Part shown: positions 49,082-62,244 of the stretch, one piece after another
Layout of the letters: every line of letters begins with the position of its first letter
Position numbering within the stretch: position 1 is the first letter of the stretch
Assembly (NCBI RefSeq): GCF_016545825.1
Contig: NC_052622.1
Span: forward strand, 2,671,001-2,735,000
Reading direction: 5' to 3'
Length of the DNA stretch: 64,000 nt
Origin: Eucalyptus grandis
Taxonomy: Eukaryota; Streptophyta; Magnoliopsida; Myrtales; Myrtaceae
Translations under genes and position numbers: made by a program
Notes under the pieces: model-generated
The model's database searches: none
Told to the model about the DNA's origin: nothing
What the model saw: the letters and a program-made list of their open reading frames with translations, nothing else

Positions 49082-50439
49082 TTTCAAATCTAATTCCAGA
49101 TTTTAAACACCCATGCAGAAAGTTAACATTATAAAAAATGTGTCAATGTTTTAAAGTTACAAATGTCAATATCGAATTATGAATTATTTCTTTGATTAGA
49201 TTAGCCAATCACTTTTTAAGGTTATTTACCAACGTGTATTGGTCAATGAGTGAGTGCACAAGCACAAGGGGGTCTTAGATCAAAGCAGGGAACACAATTA
49301 AGGTGAGAGAGGAAAGCACAAAAATCAGATTAGATTTTTTTTTCTTAAGTCTTATAATTTTTTTTTTTGAAATTTGGGCCGATGTATGTATCTTCGGGAT
49401 TCGACATTTTGTAGCCCAATAGCTAGAACTGTCCTGAACTTTTCATAAAAAGATTACGCGGGCCCAAGTAAATGCAACCCAAGAAACAATCCGAACCGAT
49501 TGGGATCCCCCCGAGGCCCCCCGGTTTTTTTTTTTTTGGGTGGGGGGAGTTTGGTGTTTGGGGTTGGGGTCACCGTGTTGATAAACTATTAACCTCTAGT
49601 TTAGTAAGTACACTTGTACATATTTTTATAATAAAAAAAGATAAAAATTACTAACTTATCAAAATGTTAGCAAGTTATCAGTTAATTTCAAATTTTACTA
49701 GTATGGTTTAGTAAATTACTAAATATATTGAATTTGACGATATTCCAATAAATTAGTAAATAACAAACATCTTTAAAATGTTATAAATTGGTCAGTGTAC
49801 ATACAATCCCCTATAGAATTTTCCAACAACCTGAAAAGTAACAATATTTCTCAAATATTACAAGTATGGTTAGTAAGCTTTCACTTTATAACGAATTTAC
49901 CAATATTCGAATTCACAATGTATTCACTTTGAGAAGAGTTGTTTCTTCACATTTCACAAAGTCCTTCATTGTGATTTGGAGTTCATGCAAATTTTTTTCC
50001 CATGTCTCGAAATTGAGAAAGGAAACATAATCTTAGGAAAGGAATATATTGAACATCGGCAGGCCCTATGCCATTAATAATTTCAAGTCCTAATTTTGTA
50101 TTGCCCTCAACATGTAATTAAGCAAAAGCATAAACAGGACAAAATGAAATTTGCCAACATAATTTCACATCATTGACAACCAAAATAGTTAAAGTATAAT
50201 GACACGGAGTACTGCTAGATTGCTGAGCAACACCAAATTACAAAATGACATGATTTGCACTTTCCAAGCCGTTCCATTAACAGCTTGCTGGAACAAGGTT
50301 GAAATTAAAGAAAAAACTATCAGTTACTACTGATAAGGAGAAATAGACCAACTACAAAGACGATTCTGCTTGAATAAGGAAACAAGAACTTCACGAGATC
50401 AATAAAGCATTGGACTAATTGATGTAGATAACAAGCCTG
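49082..50439. other. 3' flank of RLP-B, no gene seen
   Basis: Matches 3396-4654 of unit A. At about 49476-49565 it holds a low-complexity stretch with runs of C, T and G that has no equivalent in unit A. Confidence 0.6.
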
Positions 50440-53400
50440 TTACACTCTTCTCAATCTCCTCCTCAACTTGGCCGCTTTCACTGCAACAGTCACGTACACC
50501 ATATCTGCTTTACGATCCACAAAGTTGAAGTACACCGGTCTCCAGTTCTTCTTGTACACCAAACTGCCAACAACTCCCCAAAACCCAGTCGCAAACCCAA
50601 GCATTATTACCATGTAGAACATTACCTTTTCAAGCTTACCTTCTTCATTGGCAACTTCTTCTGGTGCTTGAGGGGCCTCTACTTCGGGGCATTTCTTTTG
50701 TAGAGGATTACCACAAAGTAGAGGATTGTTGGCATAAATGGAAGGATCATCAAGTGTCTGGATTTGATTTCCTTTTGGAATTGGCCCCATCAAGTTGTTG
50801 TGTGACAAGTTTAGTTTGCTCAGTGATATGAATGCAGAAAAGCTTTGTGGGATTGTTCCAGAAAGGTGATTATTTGAAAGATCAAGTGACTCAAGCAATC
50901 TCATGTCTCCAATCATAGTCGGGATGCGTCCATAAAGAAAGTTGCACGATAAGTTCAAGCCTCGCAATCCGGAGAGCAAGGTAAGCTCTCCTGGAATCTG
51001 CCCAACCAATTTGTTGCTTGAGAGATCTAAATTCACCATAAGATGTAGATCAAGTGTCGTGTAGTCAAGATCCATCCCCTTCACAACCTACTCCACATGC
51101 TCTTGAGTCCACTCCGCTGGAGTGATGGCCGCTGTTGGCCCAACATTGGGAGGTGCAGACACATAAGCAGGAGAGAGTGAGTTGCCTTCGTCTATGCTTT
51201 TGTTCAGTTTCATACCTTTCATATAGCCAAGACAATTTGGAATTGTTCCTGTCAGATTGTTGACTGCCATGTCCAATATTTGCAATGTAGAGAGGAAGCA
51301 TAGTTGTGAAGGAATGCTTCCATTGAACATGTTTTCTCGCAGTCTAACAATCTATAGAAACCGAAAACTTGTTCCAATCCAATGTGGAACACTTCCTGAG
51401 ATTTTGTTTTCTCCAAGATCCAATATCTGCAAGTATCTACAATGGTTCAGAGTCACGGGAATTTCTCCATGGAGATTGTTGTTGTTCAAGTGTAATGACT
51501 TAAGCCCATCTAGATTTCCCAAAGAGTTTGGTATGACTCCATACAACTTATTGGATGATAAATCAAGGTTCACCAACCAGTTCTTCTTCCAACATGCAGG
51601 AATTTCACCAACTAATTCATTCATTCCAAGGTGCAACTCATACAAAAAGTCCATCTGCATATTGAGGTGGGTATTGGACCACTTAAGTGATTATCATTCA
51701 GATTCAAGGTGATCAAGTAGGCATCACTAGGCCAATATCTTGTGGAATTGGTCCTGAAATAAAGTTGTGAGAGAGATCTAGCAAAGACAGATAAGGAAAT
51801 TTCAACAGAGATCCATTTATTTGATTGTGAGAGAGTCTCAAGTTGTATAATGACATGAGACCTAACCAATCTGGGAGAGATCCTGAAATGGAGGCATTGG
51901 ACAAATCTATCTCCATGAGATGGGCTTGCGTTTTATCCATCGCGGAAATTCTATTCCAAACTTGCAAGACCCCATCCACATGTACTGGAGATTGAAAGGT
52001 GGTATCCAGTTAGAATCCACCTTGATAGCTAAATGGTTGTTGCTGATATCTAAGAAAAGTAGCTTCGAGAGGTTGGAGAAGTGGTTTTCGGAAACTGTTC
52101 CTCCCAAGGAATTTGCTGAAAGATTTAAAGAGGAAAGATATTGAAGTTGTCCAAGACTCTGTGGAATAGTACCATTTAGAAGATTGTTACTGAGATCTAA
52201 AATCGATAAGACTTGCAATCTTCCAAATGCATAGGGAATATTCCCTGTTAATTGATTACCAGAAAGAAGAAGTAATCTCAAGCATAACCAATCATATGGT
52301 GATGGTATGGTTCCATGTAATTTATTATAAGATAGGTCAAGTACCGTTAGGTTTTTCAAGTGAAACAGCCAATCTGGCAAAGCCCCCTGAAGAAAATTAT
52401 TACTTATCACCAGTTGCTTGAAGTTTTTCCCGATAAGCCCCCAAGAACTTCCCTCCACTGAAAATATCTCCTCATGAAGTTCGTTACCATTCAAATATAG
52501 TGACTCGAGGAACGGATGTTCCTTTAAGAAGGAGAACAACCCTCCTTCAATGCTTTGCAATGAATTGTATGCAAGATTGAGATCGACAAGATTTCTCAAG
52601 TTATCGAACCACCTTGGTATTGAAGAGTTGAAATAGTTTGACAAAAGATGAAGGTGCCGGAGAGAAGTCATGTTTTGAAATGGAATTCTTGGGATGGGGC
52701 CCTCCAACGAATTCGTTGAAAGATCGAGGTACTCAAGAGAAGTCATGTTCTGAAATGGAATGCTTGGGATGGAGTCCACAAAAAATTCCATGAAAGATCG
52801 AGATACTCAAGAGAAGTCATCTTCTGAAATGGAATGCTTGGGTTGGGGACACCAAATAATTCCGTGAAAGATCAAGGTACTCAAGATGAAGAGTACTAGA
52901 ATTGGCCAAAAAATCAAAAGACGGGTGAAAGTTATAAAGCCAACAATTTGATAGGCTCAAATGGGATAAAGATGGGAGTGCACTGATCACCTGCATGAGG
53001 TCTCCAGATTTGTTAGATTTGTTAACATGTATTCCACTCATGTCGAGGTACTTTAACGCCTGAAGATGTGAAAGCCACCGAAAGTCATCAACAAAACCCG
53101 CGCCATAAAAACAGTGGAGATCGAGGACTTCCAACTCGGTGAGATTTCCCCATTCATGAGGAACAATTGCAAAATCGAAAGAGTCTGACAAGTCAAGGTA
53201 CCTCAACTGCTTCATGGAGCCGATGAATTTGGGCAAGCCCGGATGTTCGAAAAAAACCCCGCTCAAGTCTAGGTAGCTCAAATATCTCAAGTTGAGCAAA
53301 GAAGGGGTTAGTTCACCAGCTATTGAAATAGCAGGTGGGGGCGAGTTAAACGAGTATTCATCGAATGGCCAAAACCGGAATACTCCATATTCTGCGTAAT

Positions 53401-53737
53401 TTAATAATAAGGTTTCTTTATATTCTGATGAAAACCAGACTTCTTCTCTCGGTGGGAATGGAGATTCAATTACTGATGAGATTTGGAACTTGACCACGTG
53501 TCCATTTGCTCCGTTGCACGTCACTCCGATCCATCGACAGCAATCTTCACCGTTCCAAGAAGAAAGGAAGTGAGATAGCTCTGAGAGACTCTGTCTTAGT
53601 TGCAGCAGAGCATTCCTTTCTTCTTCAAAGCAAATGGAGGATGAGTTTCCGTTTCTGCACAAGCATACATAAGCATTGTCTATAATTAACAACAGGCTAA
53701 TTAAAACAAGCACTTTCACACTATCATGTCCCGCCAT
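50440..53737 (-). pseudogene. EIX-type LRR receptor-like protein, broken (RLP-B)
   Basis: Paralogue of RLP-A with the same plan: signal peptide MAGHDSVKVLVLISLLLI, LRRNT_2 cap with DCCRWIGVTC, LRRs, island, C-terminal cap (NPLLCGNPLQKKC), one membrane helix and a basic tail ending RLRRV. It keeps the stretch after the cap (about 53340-53440) that RLP-A has lost, and lacks the minisatellite expansion. Lesions: two small frameshifts at about 52790-52850, one near 51935, one near 51715, one near 51650, a CAG-to-TAG stop at 51352-51354 and another at 51088-51090 (RLP-A has CAG at both). The last 215 codons and the first 306 are open. None of these breaks is shared with RLP-A, so the two copies died separately, if the lesions are real. 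Confidence 0.9.
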
Positions 53738-55025
53738 GAACGATGATGAAATTGAAAAGGAAAGCTATACTGCACGCCGCATCAGGCTTCAAGTCTTTGG
53801 CTTAGGTGCATTTGTTTAAACTTTGGAAGTTGGTTTTGAGTGGATTCTTAAGAATGGACAAAGGGCATTTATAGTGAGCAAGGAAAGGAATGATAGTGAA
53901 CGTAATCAATTATTGTTCTATATCATCAGTGTACCATGCATATCATGTGTACATAATTTTACTTACCATCTCTGTAAACGTAAACATCAGTCTGTTTATT
54001 TTAATATTATCCAGCAACATCCCTTCGAATTGACTCCAAATCGACAATCTCCCAAAAAGTCAAATTTAAGATAATCTCTTTAGACTTTTGTGCTTATAGT
54101 CGAAGACGTTCCTGGCCGGTCGCATTTCATTAGCATTGATTGGATTGGTGGAGTTAAGGCTTGCATTGTAACAGGCATATGCCCCAAATAATTGAAGAGG
54201 CAGTTATATATTTCAAAATCATACTTTTAATTTATTAGCTAGATGAAAACCCACCAAGTTATAATTGTATCCCATCATCGAACAATCTAGGATAAGGTTA
54301 GAATATGTGCATATTGGATTGGGAAGACATCAGGCTAAAAACTCGAAGATTAAGGAATAAAATATGCGGGGACCCACAATTAAATTAAAGTTAAAGAGTG
54401 ATATGAAGATATTGAGGAACTTGGTTTTTTTTTTTTTTTTTGGTGACTTTGTGGGAGGAGGAGCTGCTGGCCCAACCTCATGTTTGTGGAATTTATGTAT
54501 GGCCAAGTTTTGCAGTGCAAAACCCGCAAGCACCAATCGAAGTCCATGTCATTATCTTATACGACGACTTGGGTTTATATTGAACTGTTTGCATTTCTTT
54601 TGCAAAAACGCAATTTCTAACAGAATTTTAATGAAATGGACGCTTCTCTCTTTGTGTAAATCGAGCAACTTAGAGGATAATAGTTCATATCAATGTTATG
54701 GAAGTTGTAGGATCATTCTCTGTAAATCAACAGGAGGAAAAGGCTGACTTTCAATTTCATTCAACTGACATAATTCATATTACTGCCCTTCCACGTTGTA
54801 GAACTTCTACTGGATGTATAGATGGAGAAATTATGGAAATGATGAAGTTCGGAAGAGGAAAAAGATAAGTGTGGTACAAATCATGGGACATTCCATTCCA
54901 GTGTCTCCATATAAGATTTTGCTAGCATAACAGTTTACAATTATTTGTTATTTGATTTTTTATAATCTAATAGACTGTTATTTTCACAATAAATTAAAGA
55001 TTATCACACAATTATTTCTCTTCTA
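53738..55025. other. RLP-B upstream region and intergenic
   Basis: Conserved with 8729-10055 of unit A. The proximal part is the likely promoter by position. It has one copy of the 118-bp stretch duplicated in unit A at 9431-9667. No other gene was seen. Confidence 0.5.
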
Positions 55026-55034
55026 TATATTATT

Positions 55035-55927
55035 AGGATAAGTGAAATAGAAGTCCTAAAACTTGTTAAGAAAATGCAATTGAGTCATAAAACTTGCAAA
55101 AAATGTAATCAAGTCCTAAAACTTGTCAAATTAGTTTAATTAAGTCCTAAAGTTAACACCGTCAAACTTACTAATGGAAAATACTGGCGTGGCGTGGACA
55201 TGACAATTTAAATGATTTTTATTTTCCATGTGGCTTTTTAAAATTATTTTTATTCATTTTTTTTTAAAAAAAATTAGATTTAAAAACTAAATTTTATTTT
55301 TAAAAAACTATTAAAAAAAAAAAAAAGAAAATGACAGCTCCACCACCGTGGCCATTGCCCATCGCCGGAGGGGCCGGCGACTTGGGCGGAGGTCGGCGGA
55401 GGTCGGCGGCCGCCCAACCAAGGCGAGGGCATCCAGATCTAGGCAAGCCAGCCCTCACGGGGACCGGCGACCATCACCTGCCCTAGGTGAGGCCTCATAG
55501 GCCCCAAGATCTGGGCACCCTCGCCTGGGGCCGGCAAGGCCTCGCCCTAGTCGGGCGGCGGGCGACAACCTTCGCCCAAGGCTAGCTACCATCGCCAACC
55601 CCTCCGATAATGGACAGCAATGGTGGAAATGCCATTTTGTCTTTTTTTTTTAAGTTTTTTATAAATAATTTTAGCTTTTCTTTATTAGTTTTTAAATCTA
55701 ATTTTCAATAATAAAAAATAATTAAAAAAACAATGTGGGAAATGAAAATTTATTTAAAATGCCATGTCCGTGCCACATCAGCATTTTCTATTAAGTTTGA
55801 CGGTGTTAATTTTAGGACTTAATTGAATCAATTTGACAAGTTTTAAGACTTGATTGCACTTTTTGCAAGTTTTAGGATTCAATTGTATTTTCATAACAAA
55901 TTTTAGGACTTCTATTGCACTTATCCC
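55035..55927. mobile_element. Non-autonomous Mutator-like TIR element, unit B only
   Basis: Target duplication TATATTATT at 55026-55034 and 55928-55936. The unit A site (about 10047-10056) has a single copy with no insertion. Terminal inverted repeats of about 150 bp start AGGATAAGTGAAATAGAAG on the left and GGGATAAGTGCAATAGAAG on the right when inverted, followed by tiles such as GTCCTAAAACTTG. The core (about 55335-55625) is strongly GC-rich. No transposase is present. The structure is the same as that of 248-1117, but the sequence family differs. Confidence 0.88.
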
Positions 55928-55936
55928 TATATTATT

Positions 55937-57380
55937 GAATGGTTGATCTTGTTGCATTCTTTCTTAGAAACTTAGACTGATGACGAGTGTACCTGTGAAG
56001 TCATAAGCCATTGAATTACGGCCAACTAGGAATTATCAATTTGCTTCTTTACCTCTATATATCCTATGCTGGCCTTCTTTCTTTCATATCTCTCACATGT
56101 GCATTCAATGGTAGTTTCGGACAAAAGTTAATAATTTAAACAGGTTGGCAAAGCAAACAGCACGAATAAATGTTGATAAATTGTTGCGGGAGTTGGTAAT
56201 TTTGAAGTGACCAAATGAACATTGATAGGTGACTCAAGTTACTGCAACCTAATTCCATTCCAAGAATTTAGGGAATGACCTATCGGCCTTTATAAGATAA
56301 AGGACGAAATCTCCAGCTAAATATAGTGATTTAACGAGAATATCAATTTATTAGAACCTTTCATCAAATAAATATAATAACAAAAACAAGGCCTTGTGAA
56401 TAAATCAAAATGAGTGTCATATATTTCATTTTAAAAGCTTTTACTCAAGTAATGTAAAACAGAGTCCCATGCCACCTTTCGCTCTCTCTATGACTCGATT
56501 AAGTTTGCTTATATTCATAACCTAAAATGCTAAAAAGTGGGGTGAGCAAATCTACAGTTCGATAAGTGATCATCACTCTTCTATATGATCAAGCAAAAAA
56601 AGAATGCAGCTTTAGAAACTAAGTGTGCATCCATATATATCAAGACAATTGGCTTCATTGCATTCCCCATGTTTTAAGCATAATGCTTACATTCCAACAC
56701 TCATAAGGGATGCACCCTATCATAAACCATGCAACATAATATATACAACATCTTTCATACTCATTCAATTGCCCATATCAAGAAGACTCTACCGTCATGC
56801 TTCATCAGGCTCAAAAACCATATTGGCTATAGTTATACCTTGAAAATCAAATCTGTTGTCATTAAGCCCCGGAACAGAACTCGTCCGTACATGTATGCCA
56901 TATCATGTCTCAATAAGTTAGTTCACAACAAATATCAAATCCATACCTCAATAAAACATGCTGGCGTTAACAGGGTTACTAGGATAGTTACTTTAAAAAT
57001 GGCTTTTACACATTTTTAGTACTATGAAGTCAATTTGGTATTCTTAGAGCATACAAATAGAATTTACAAAGGGGTGTATGGGTGTGCTCAAATTTCATAA
57101 CATGTCATGTGCACCAGTGATTTACATGCCGTGTGAGAAACGGATGCGCGCACCTAACGTATCCAACAATTCCAGGGAATCTAATCATCGTTTTGGTTTT
57201 CAATTGCGATTGGACGTTTTCATGTTTCCTTCAATTGAAGGTCGTGAAATTGAAAGTCCACGAATAACTCCAACCCGAGTCAACCTTTATCACTTTTCCA
57301 TGAATATCTAACTTCATCCTTAAGCTAGTCCAGTATTAGTTTTCTTTTTTTCGTTTTTCTATTTTTGTGAAGCAGCAGTC
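55937..57380. repeat. Older dispersed block, copy 1, unit B
   Basis: Equivalent of 10055-11413. At 57380 it jumps to the equivalent of 14303, so unit B has lost (or unit A gained) about 2.9 kb. The stretch 55960-56100 is partly missing from unit A. No gene was recognised. Confidence 0.7.
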
Positions 57381-60380
57381 CAGATTGCTTTTGCTCAAGT
57401 AATCTAGAATTGAGTCCCATCCCACTCCAGGTTGCTCTCCATGTGACTCGATAAGTTCCCTTATTCTTTGAACCTAAAATGGTAATAAAAGAGGGGTGAA
57501 TAAAACCACAGTACAGTAATTGGCAAGCAGCACTTTTGTTGGATCAAGCAAAATACAATGCGGTTTTAGAAACTGGGAGTGCATCCATGTGTATCAAGAC
57601 AATCGCATTCATTACATTTCCTATGTATCAAGGTAATGCATATATTCCAACAAGTCATAAGGCATGCATCATCAATATAGTATGGCCAGCATATGTCAAA
57701 TTAATTCGATTGCTCATGTCAGGAAAATTCTACAGTCACGCTTCGCTACACATAGGCTATGTTTAAGCCCTGTATATCACGTTGGTCGCGGAAGCGAAGC
57801 CACAAAACCACTTTGTTTGCATGTATTTCATAGCATGTCATGATGTGTAAGTTGATAAGGAGAATCAAATCGCACCACAATCTGGCATCAAAAGAATTAC
57901 TAGGATTGTTACTTGAAGATGGCCAAAGTTATTGCATGCGAAACCCCGCAACTAGGCTTTTACACCTTGCTTTTTTGGCATGTATGCTATGCAAAGTGAG
58001 TTTTGACATTCTTAGAGCACATAAACAGAATTTAGAAAGGTGTGTATGGGTGTGTTCCTGTCTTATAGAATACCCTGTGCACCTGTGATTTATGTGTCAT
58101 GTGAGAAACGGACACATGCATCTAACATGTCTACATAGTAGGTGGGAATTTAATGATCAGCTTTGTTTTCAATTACAATTGAAAGTTTACGTATTTCTTT
58201 CAATTAAATTTGGTGAAATTGAAAGTCTTCAAGTAACTCCAACTCGAGTGAGCGTTTACTACTTTTCAATCGATCTCTTTCTTCATCCTTAGAGATTATT
58301 TTATTTTCCCTTTGGTGAGCAGCGGTCCCAGCAGGATAGTCATGCCTCACTTTCCTAGCTAGTCGAACTTGAAACAGGGGTGTTCGCCATTGCCCAATGC
58401 TATAAACCGATGACATCAACTTTCCTCGGTCACATCACTCTGGAAAACCCGCAAGACCCGCAAGCACCAAGTCTAAGTCTTGTGGTCTGTCCTCATCCTA
58501 CCTGGCCCCTTTTTCTAAGTCTTGTGGTCTTTGTCCTCAACCTACGGTCCCTTTTTCGTCTCCCATGCCAAACTCATCGCTCATGTCCTCATTCTACAAG
58601 ACTAACAAAATTATAAGTCCTCAACTTTCATTCACACTTGAAATAGAACAAAATCCCAATTGTCCTGAAAATATCCAAAGTTTCAGGCCAACAACACCAA
58701 AGCAAGAAAGCATATATATTAATAGGATGTGTGCCTAATTCTGCTACCACCCAGGATATTCATCAGTTTTTTTTTTTTTTTTTTTTTTTTTTTGGTATAA
58801 ACTCATATTTATTCTGCAGTGTACATCTAAGGGATTTATATAGATGAAGAAATTATTAAAATTTGGAAGAGGAAAAAATAAAAATGACCAATCAATTACC
58901 ACTCTTTAATTTTCTCTTCATCAATGGATGATGCAGTCAAAGAAATAAGGGCTAGATAATATTATCATATGCGTTAGAACAATTACAAATTCAACAAATT
59001 TTAACATTGTCATATATAGAAGAGACTAGCAAACTTTCTATTTGATGATTTAAGTTATAAATCATCTCTTTATCGTCGATACAAGTAAATGGAGAGAATC
59101 ACATGAATGAAGAAATATAACTCAATTACTTCCTCTAAAACATAAAAAGCAAGTTATAAAAAATTGTTCGTGGTTGCTGAAAAAGCTTAAAATTGTGCCA
59201 AGTTCACACATGAAGAGTTTCTAGAAATTCGTAAGGACTAAAATCATGGGGGGAGACTTTGTTATGCATATGCATTCTATTATTTAAAATGTAACTAGAG
59301 ATATAACAAAGGAAAATACATACTGCTTTTGATCGGAACATACATCACATTACTTAGGTGAATGCATGTGGACCATCTCAAAGGACGTATGTTCAGCAGA
59401 TGTGATTGTGAGGTCCACATGTCATAAATATAATCAGGAAGGAAAGGCACCTCCATTATTGCGATTGGATCCCATCCGGAAGAGAAAATCGATCCTCCAA
59501 AAATTAATGCAGGTCAACTTGGCAGCAAGTGCGGCTCCCTTAAGGAGATCGTGGAGGACTCTGTCAAGTTTTTGCAGTGCTGGACACGGACCAAGTCAAG
59601 TCTTTTGGATCAATGTCGTTAATCATACAAGTCGATCTCTCCGTCTATGTCATTAAGTCAAGTCTTTTGAGTGTTGGTTATCATAATAAAGAAAAACGCG
59701 TTCTTCTTTTAATAGGAGATCGTGAAGTGACAATCCACGCATAAGTCCAAGTCAAATTGGACACTTTCTCTCCATAATTAAATCAAGCAACTTCCAGGAT
59801 AATACATATTGATGTTATGGATCAAGAAGCCACAAACAATACAGTTTACCGAGTCAATTGTACAAGCCTTCTTTTTCTGCAAAAAAAAAGAAAAGAAAAG
59901 AAAAAGCAACGCTGTGGCTGCTGTAGGATCATTTTCTGTAAATGAACAGGAGGAAAAGGCTGAGTTTTGACCTAAGTCAATTTTTTCAACTGATAATTTT
60001 CATATTACTAGCCTTCCACACAATAGCACGTCTACGGGATGCATAGACGGAGAAATTATTAACTAGGTTCGATATATTTCACCCAGCGCAGAGAAGGATT
60101 TAGGCCCCAATTAATTATGAAAGATGTTCTAAATAAAAAGAATTTGGAAATGATGAAGTTCTCAAGGGAAAAACAAAAGAAGAAGAAATTTATTGAATTA
60201 CCTCTATATTATTGAATTGTCGATCTTGTTGAATTCATTTGCAGAAATTTACATTGATGATGAGTGTACATATGCAGTCATTAGCCATTTTCGGTTGAAG
60301 AAGGATTAATTTGATCACTTAGTCTAATCTACTTGAGTTAACATACATTGACGAACATACTATTGGAAGGAAAGCGATTA
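57381..60380. repeat. Older dispersed block, copy 2, unit B, and following intergenic
   Basis: Equivalent of 14303-15384 joined directly to the equivalent of 22556-24479. The join near 58487 is the empty target site of the Mutator-like element. No gene was recognised; a T-homopolymer lies at about 58767-58794. Confidence 0.65.
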
Positions 60381-60590
60381 TTAAAAGCAAGAGATCACCT
60401 GAGCACAAGAAGTTTCATACACCCAAAATGAAGAACCAAGAGTTAGGGAGAGGGCACGAGATTGCTCATTACTTAAGCGGTTCTTAAATCGTTTCTTTAA
60501 CTTGGCTATGTTTACAGTTATAGCCACACATGCCTTGTCTATTGCTTGATCCACGAAGCTGAAGTATGCCCTATACAACATGCTTTGTTG
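60381..60590 (-). pseudogene. Relic of an RLP C-terminal tail, unit B
   Basis: Encodes YRAYFSFVDQAIDKACVAITVN and a lysine-rich end similar to RLP tails. It is the duplicate of 24480-24660 and has no preceding LRRs. Confidence 0.7.
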
Positions 60591-61571
60591 GCATCAACAG
60601 AGTTACTAGGGTTGTTATTTGTACTTAATCACCTTCACTGTTATAGTTACTGCATGCAGTGAGTTTTGGCATTCTTACAACAACAAACATAATTGACAAA
60701 GGGACTTATGGGTGTATTTCAATCTCATAGAATATCCTAAGCATCTTTGATCTATGTGCTGTACGAGAGATGGGTGCATGCATCTAAGGTATTTAATAAT
60801 TCCAGATAAAGTTAATTATTGCTTTCGTTTTCAATTGCAATTCGGAGTTTCCGTGTTTCTTCCAATCAAATGGCGTGAAATTGAAAGTCCCCGAATGACT
60901 CCAAGTCGAGTCAACGTTTATCACTTCTCCGTTAATCTCCTACTTCATCCTTAGAGCTGCTCCAGTATTATTTTCTTCTCTTTTCTTTTATTTTCTTGGT
61001 GAGGCGGCAATCCCAGTAAAGAAGTCATGCGTCACTTTTATGGCTTGAAGTCGAAACAAAGAGGTGTTCGCTATAAGTCGATTACATCAACTTCCAATAG
61101 TCAAATCACTATGGAAAACCCGGAAGACCCTCAAGCACCAACCCCAAGTCTTGAGGGCCATATCCTCATTCTGCCAGTGGCCAGGCCCAACGACCGGGGC
61201 AAAGAAAGAAGGAAAGGGAAAAAAATTTAAATTTAAAAAAAAAAAAAATTAATATATCAACATTGGCTATTTCACATAGGACATTTGTCACTAACTAGAG
61301 CAAACACATTAGTAGTTTCCGATTAAAATTGATCAAAATGACTAAATTAGCAAATTGTCAAGAGACTTAAGACTAAATTAATGAATTATCAAAATGTTTA
61401 GGACTAAATTTGCATAAGTTAGGTTTATGATTTAATTAACAAGTTGTCAATGGCACAATTGAAATGTTTAAGATTAAATTGACTGCCGTACAATATATTA
61501 AGAATTTTTGGACAATTTTTGCTATGCTAGAGTGGTTTGGATGAAGAACAACACCATAATAAACCAACAGT

Positions 61572-62118
61572 TTTGGAATCTCCGGAGCCTGGCATCGTCA
61601 AAATCAATATTGATGGGGCTTTTTCAATAGCAAGCAACAAGGGCGCCATAGCATGTGTATGCCATGATCACTCCGGAACTTTGATCGATGGTTTTACCAG
61701 AAGCATCCAAGCATCCTCCGTGCTGCAAACAGAGATTCAAGCCCTAATACTCACTCTCAAATATTTTCTGTAGCAAGGAAAAGCGAAAGATCACCTGCTG
61801 TTGGAATCAGACTGTGTGGTCCTTGTGGAGACGAAGAACCATCTCAGCTTGCTGTCGTGGGAGAGCCGGGCGTTGTTTGCGGAAAGCGTGATGCTGATCC
61901 CCTGCTTCTCCAACGTCCGAATATAGCATTGCAAAAGAGAGGCCAATTCTATTGCTAATTGGGCCACTAAGGCCCATGGCCGTGGAACCTCCCCCGAACT
62001 GGGCTTTTTCACCTCCCCAACTTCTCTGGGATATTTTATGTTCTGAAGCCCTGACTAAGGGTTGTCCTATTTTACCTACTTGAATGAAATGCTACGTTTT
62101 CAGACCCAAAAAAAAAAA
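61572..62118 (+). mobile_element. 5'-truncated LINE end with RNase H-like domain
   Basis: The plus strand encodes a plant-type RNase H domain (RVT_3): VKINIDGAF with the first acidic residue, TEIQAL, LLLESDC, and a KREANSIANWATKA end. There are stop codons at 61771-61773 and 61924-61926. It ends in a run of about 16 A at 62107-62122. Unit A has no such domain between the matching flanks (about 25612-25650) and instead has 38 unrelated bases there. RNase H domains of this type occur at the C-terminus of many plant L1-type LINEs, and the poly(A) end plus 5' truncation fits one. A host RNase H-like gene fragment is a weaker alternative. Confidence 0.72.
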
Positions 62119-62244
62119 AAAAGAATAATGAGAAGATGAAGATTTGGTTCATCGAGACCTTTTCCATCCAGCAGAGAGTTAGTCCTCCCTAGCACTAGCT
62201 TATTTTCCCGTCATTGTGCAGTTTTTTGGTGGCTGAGACTCAAA

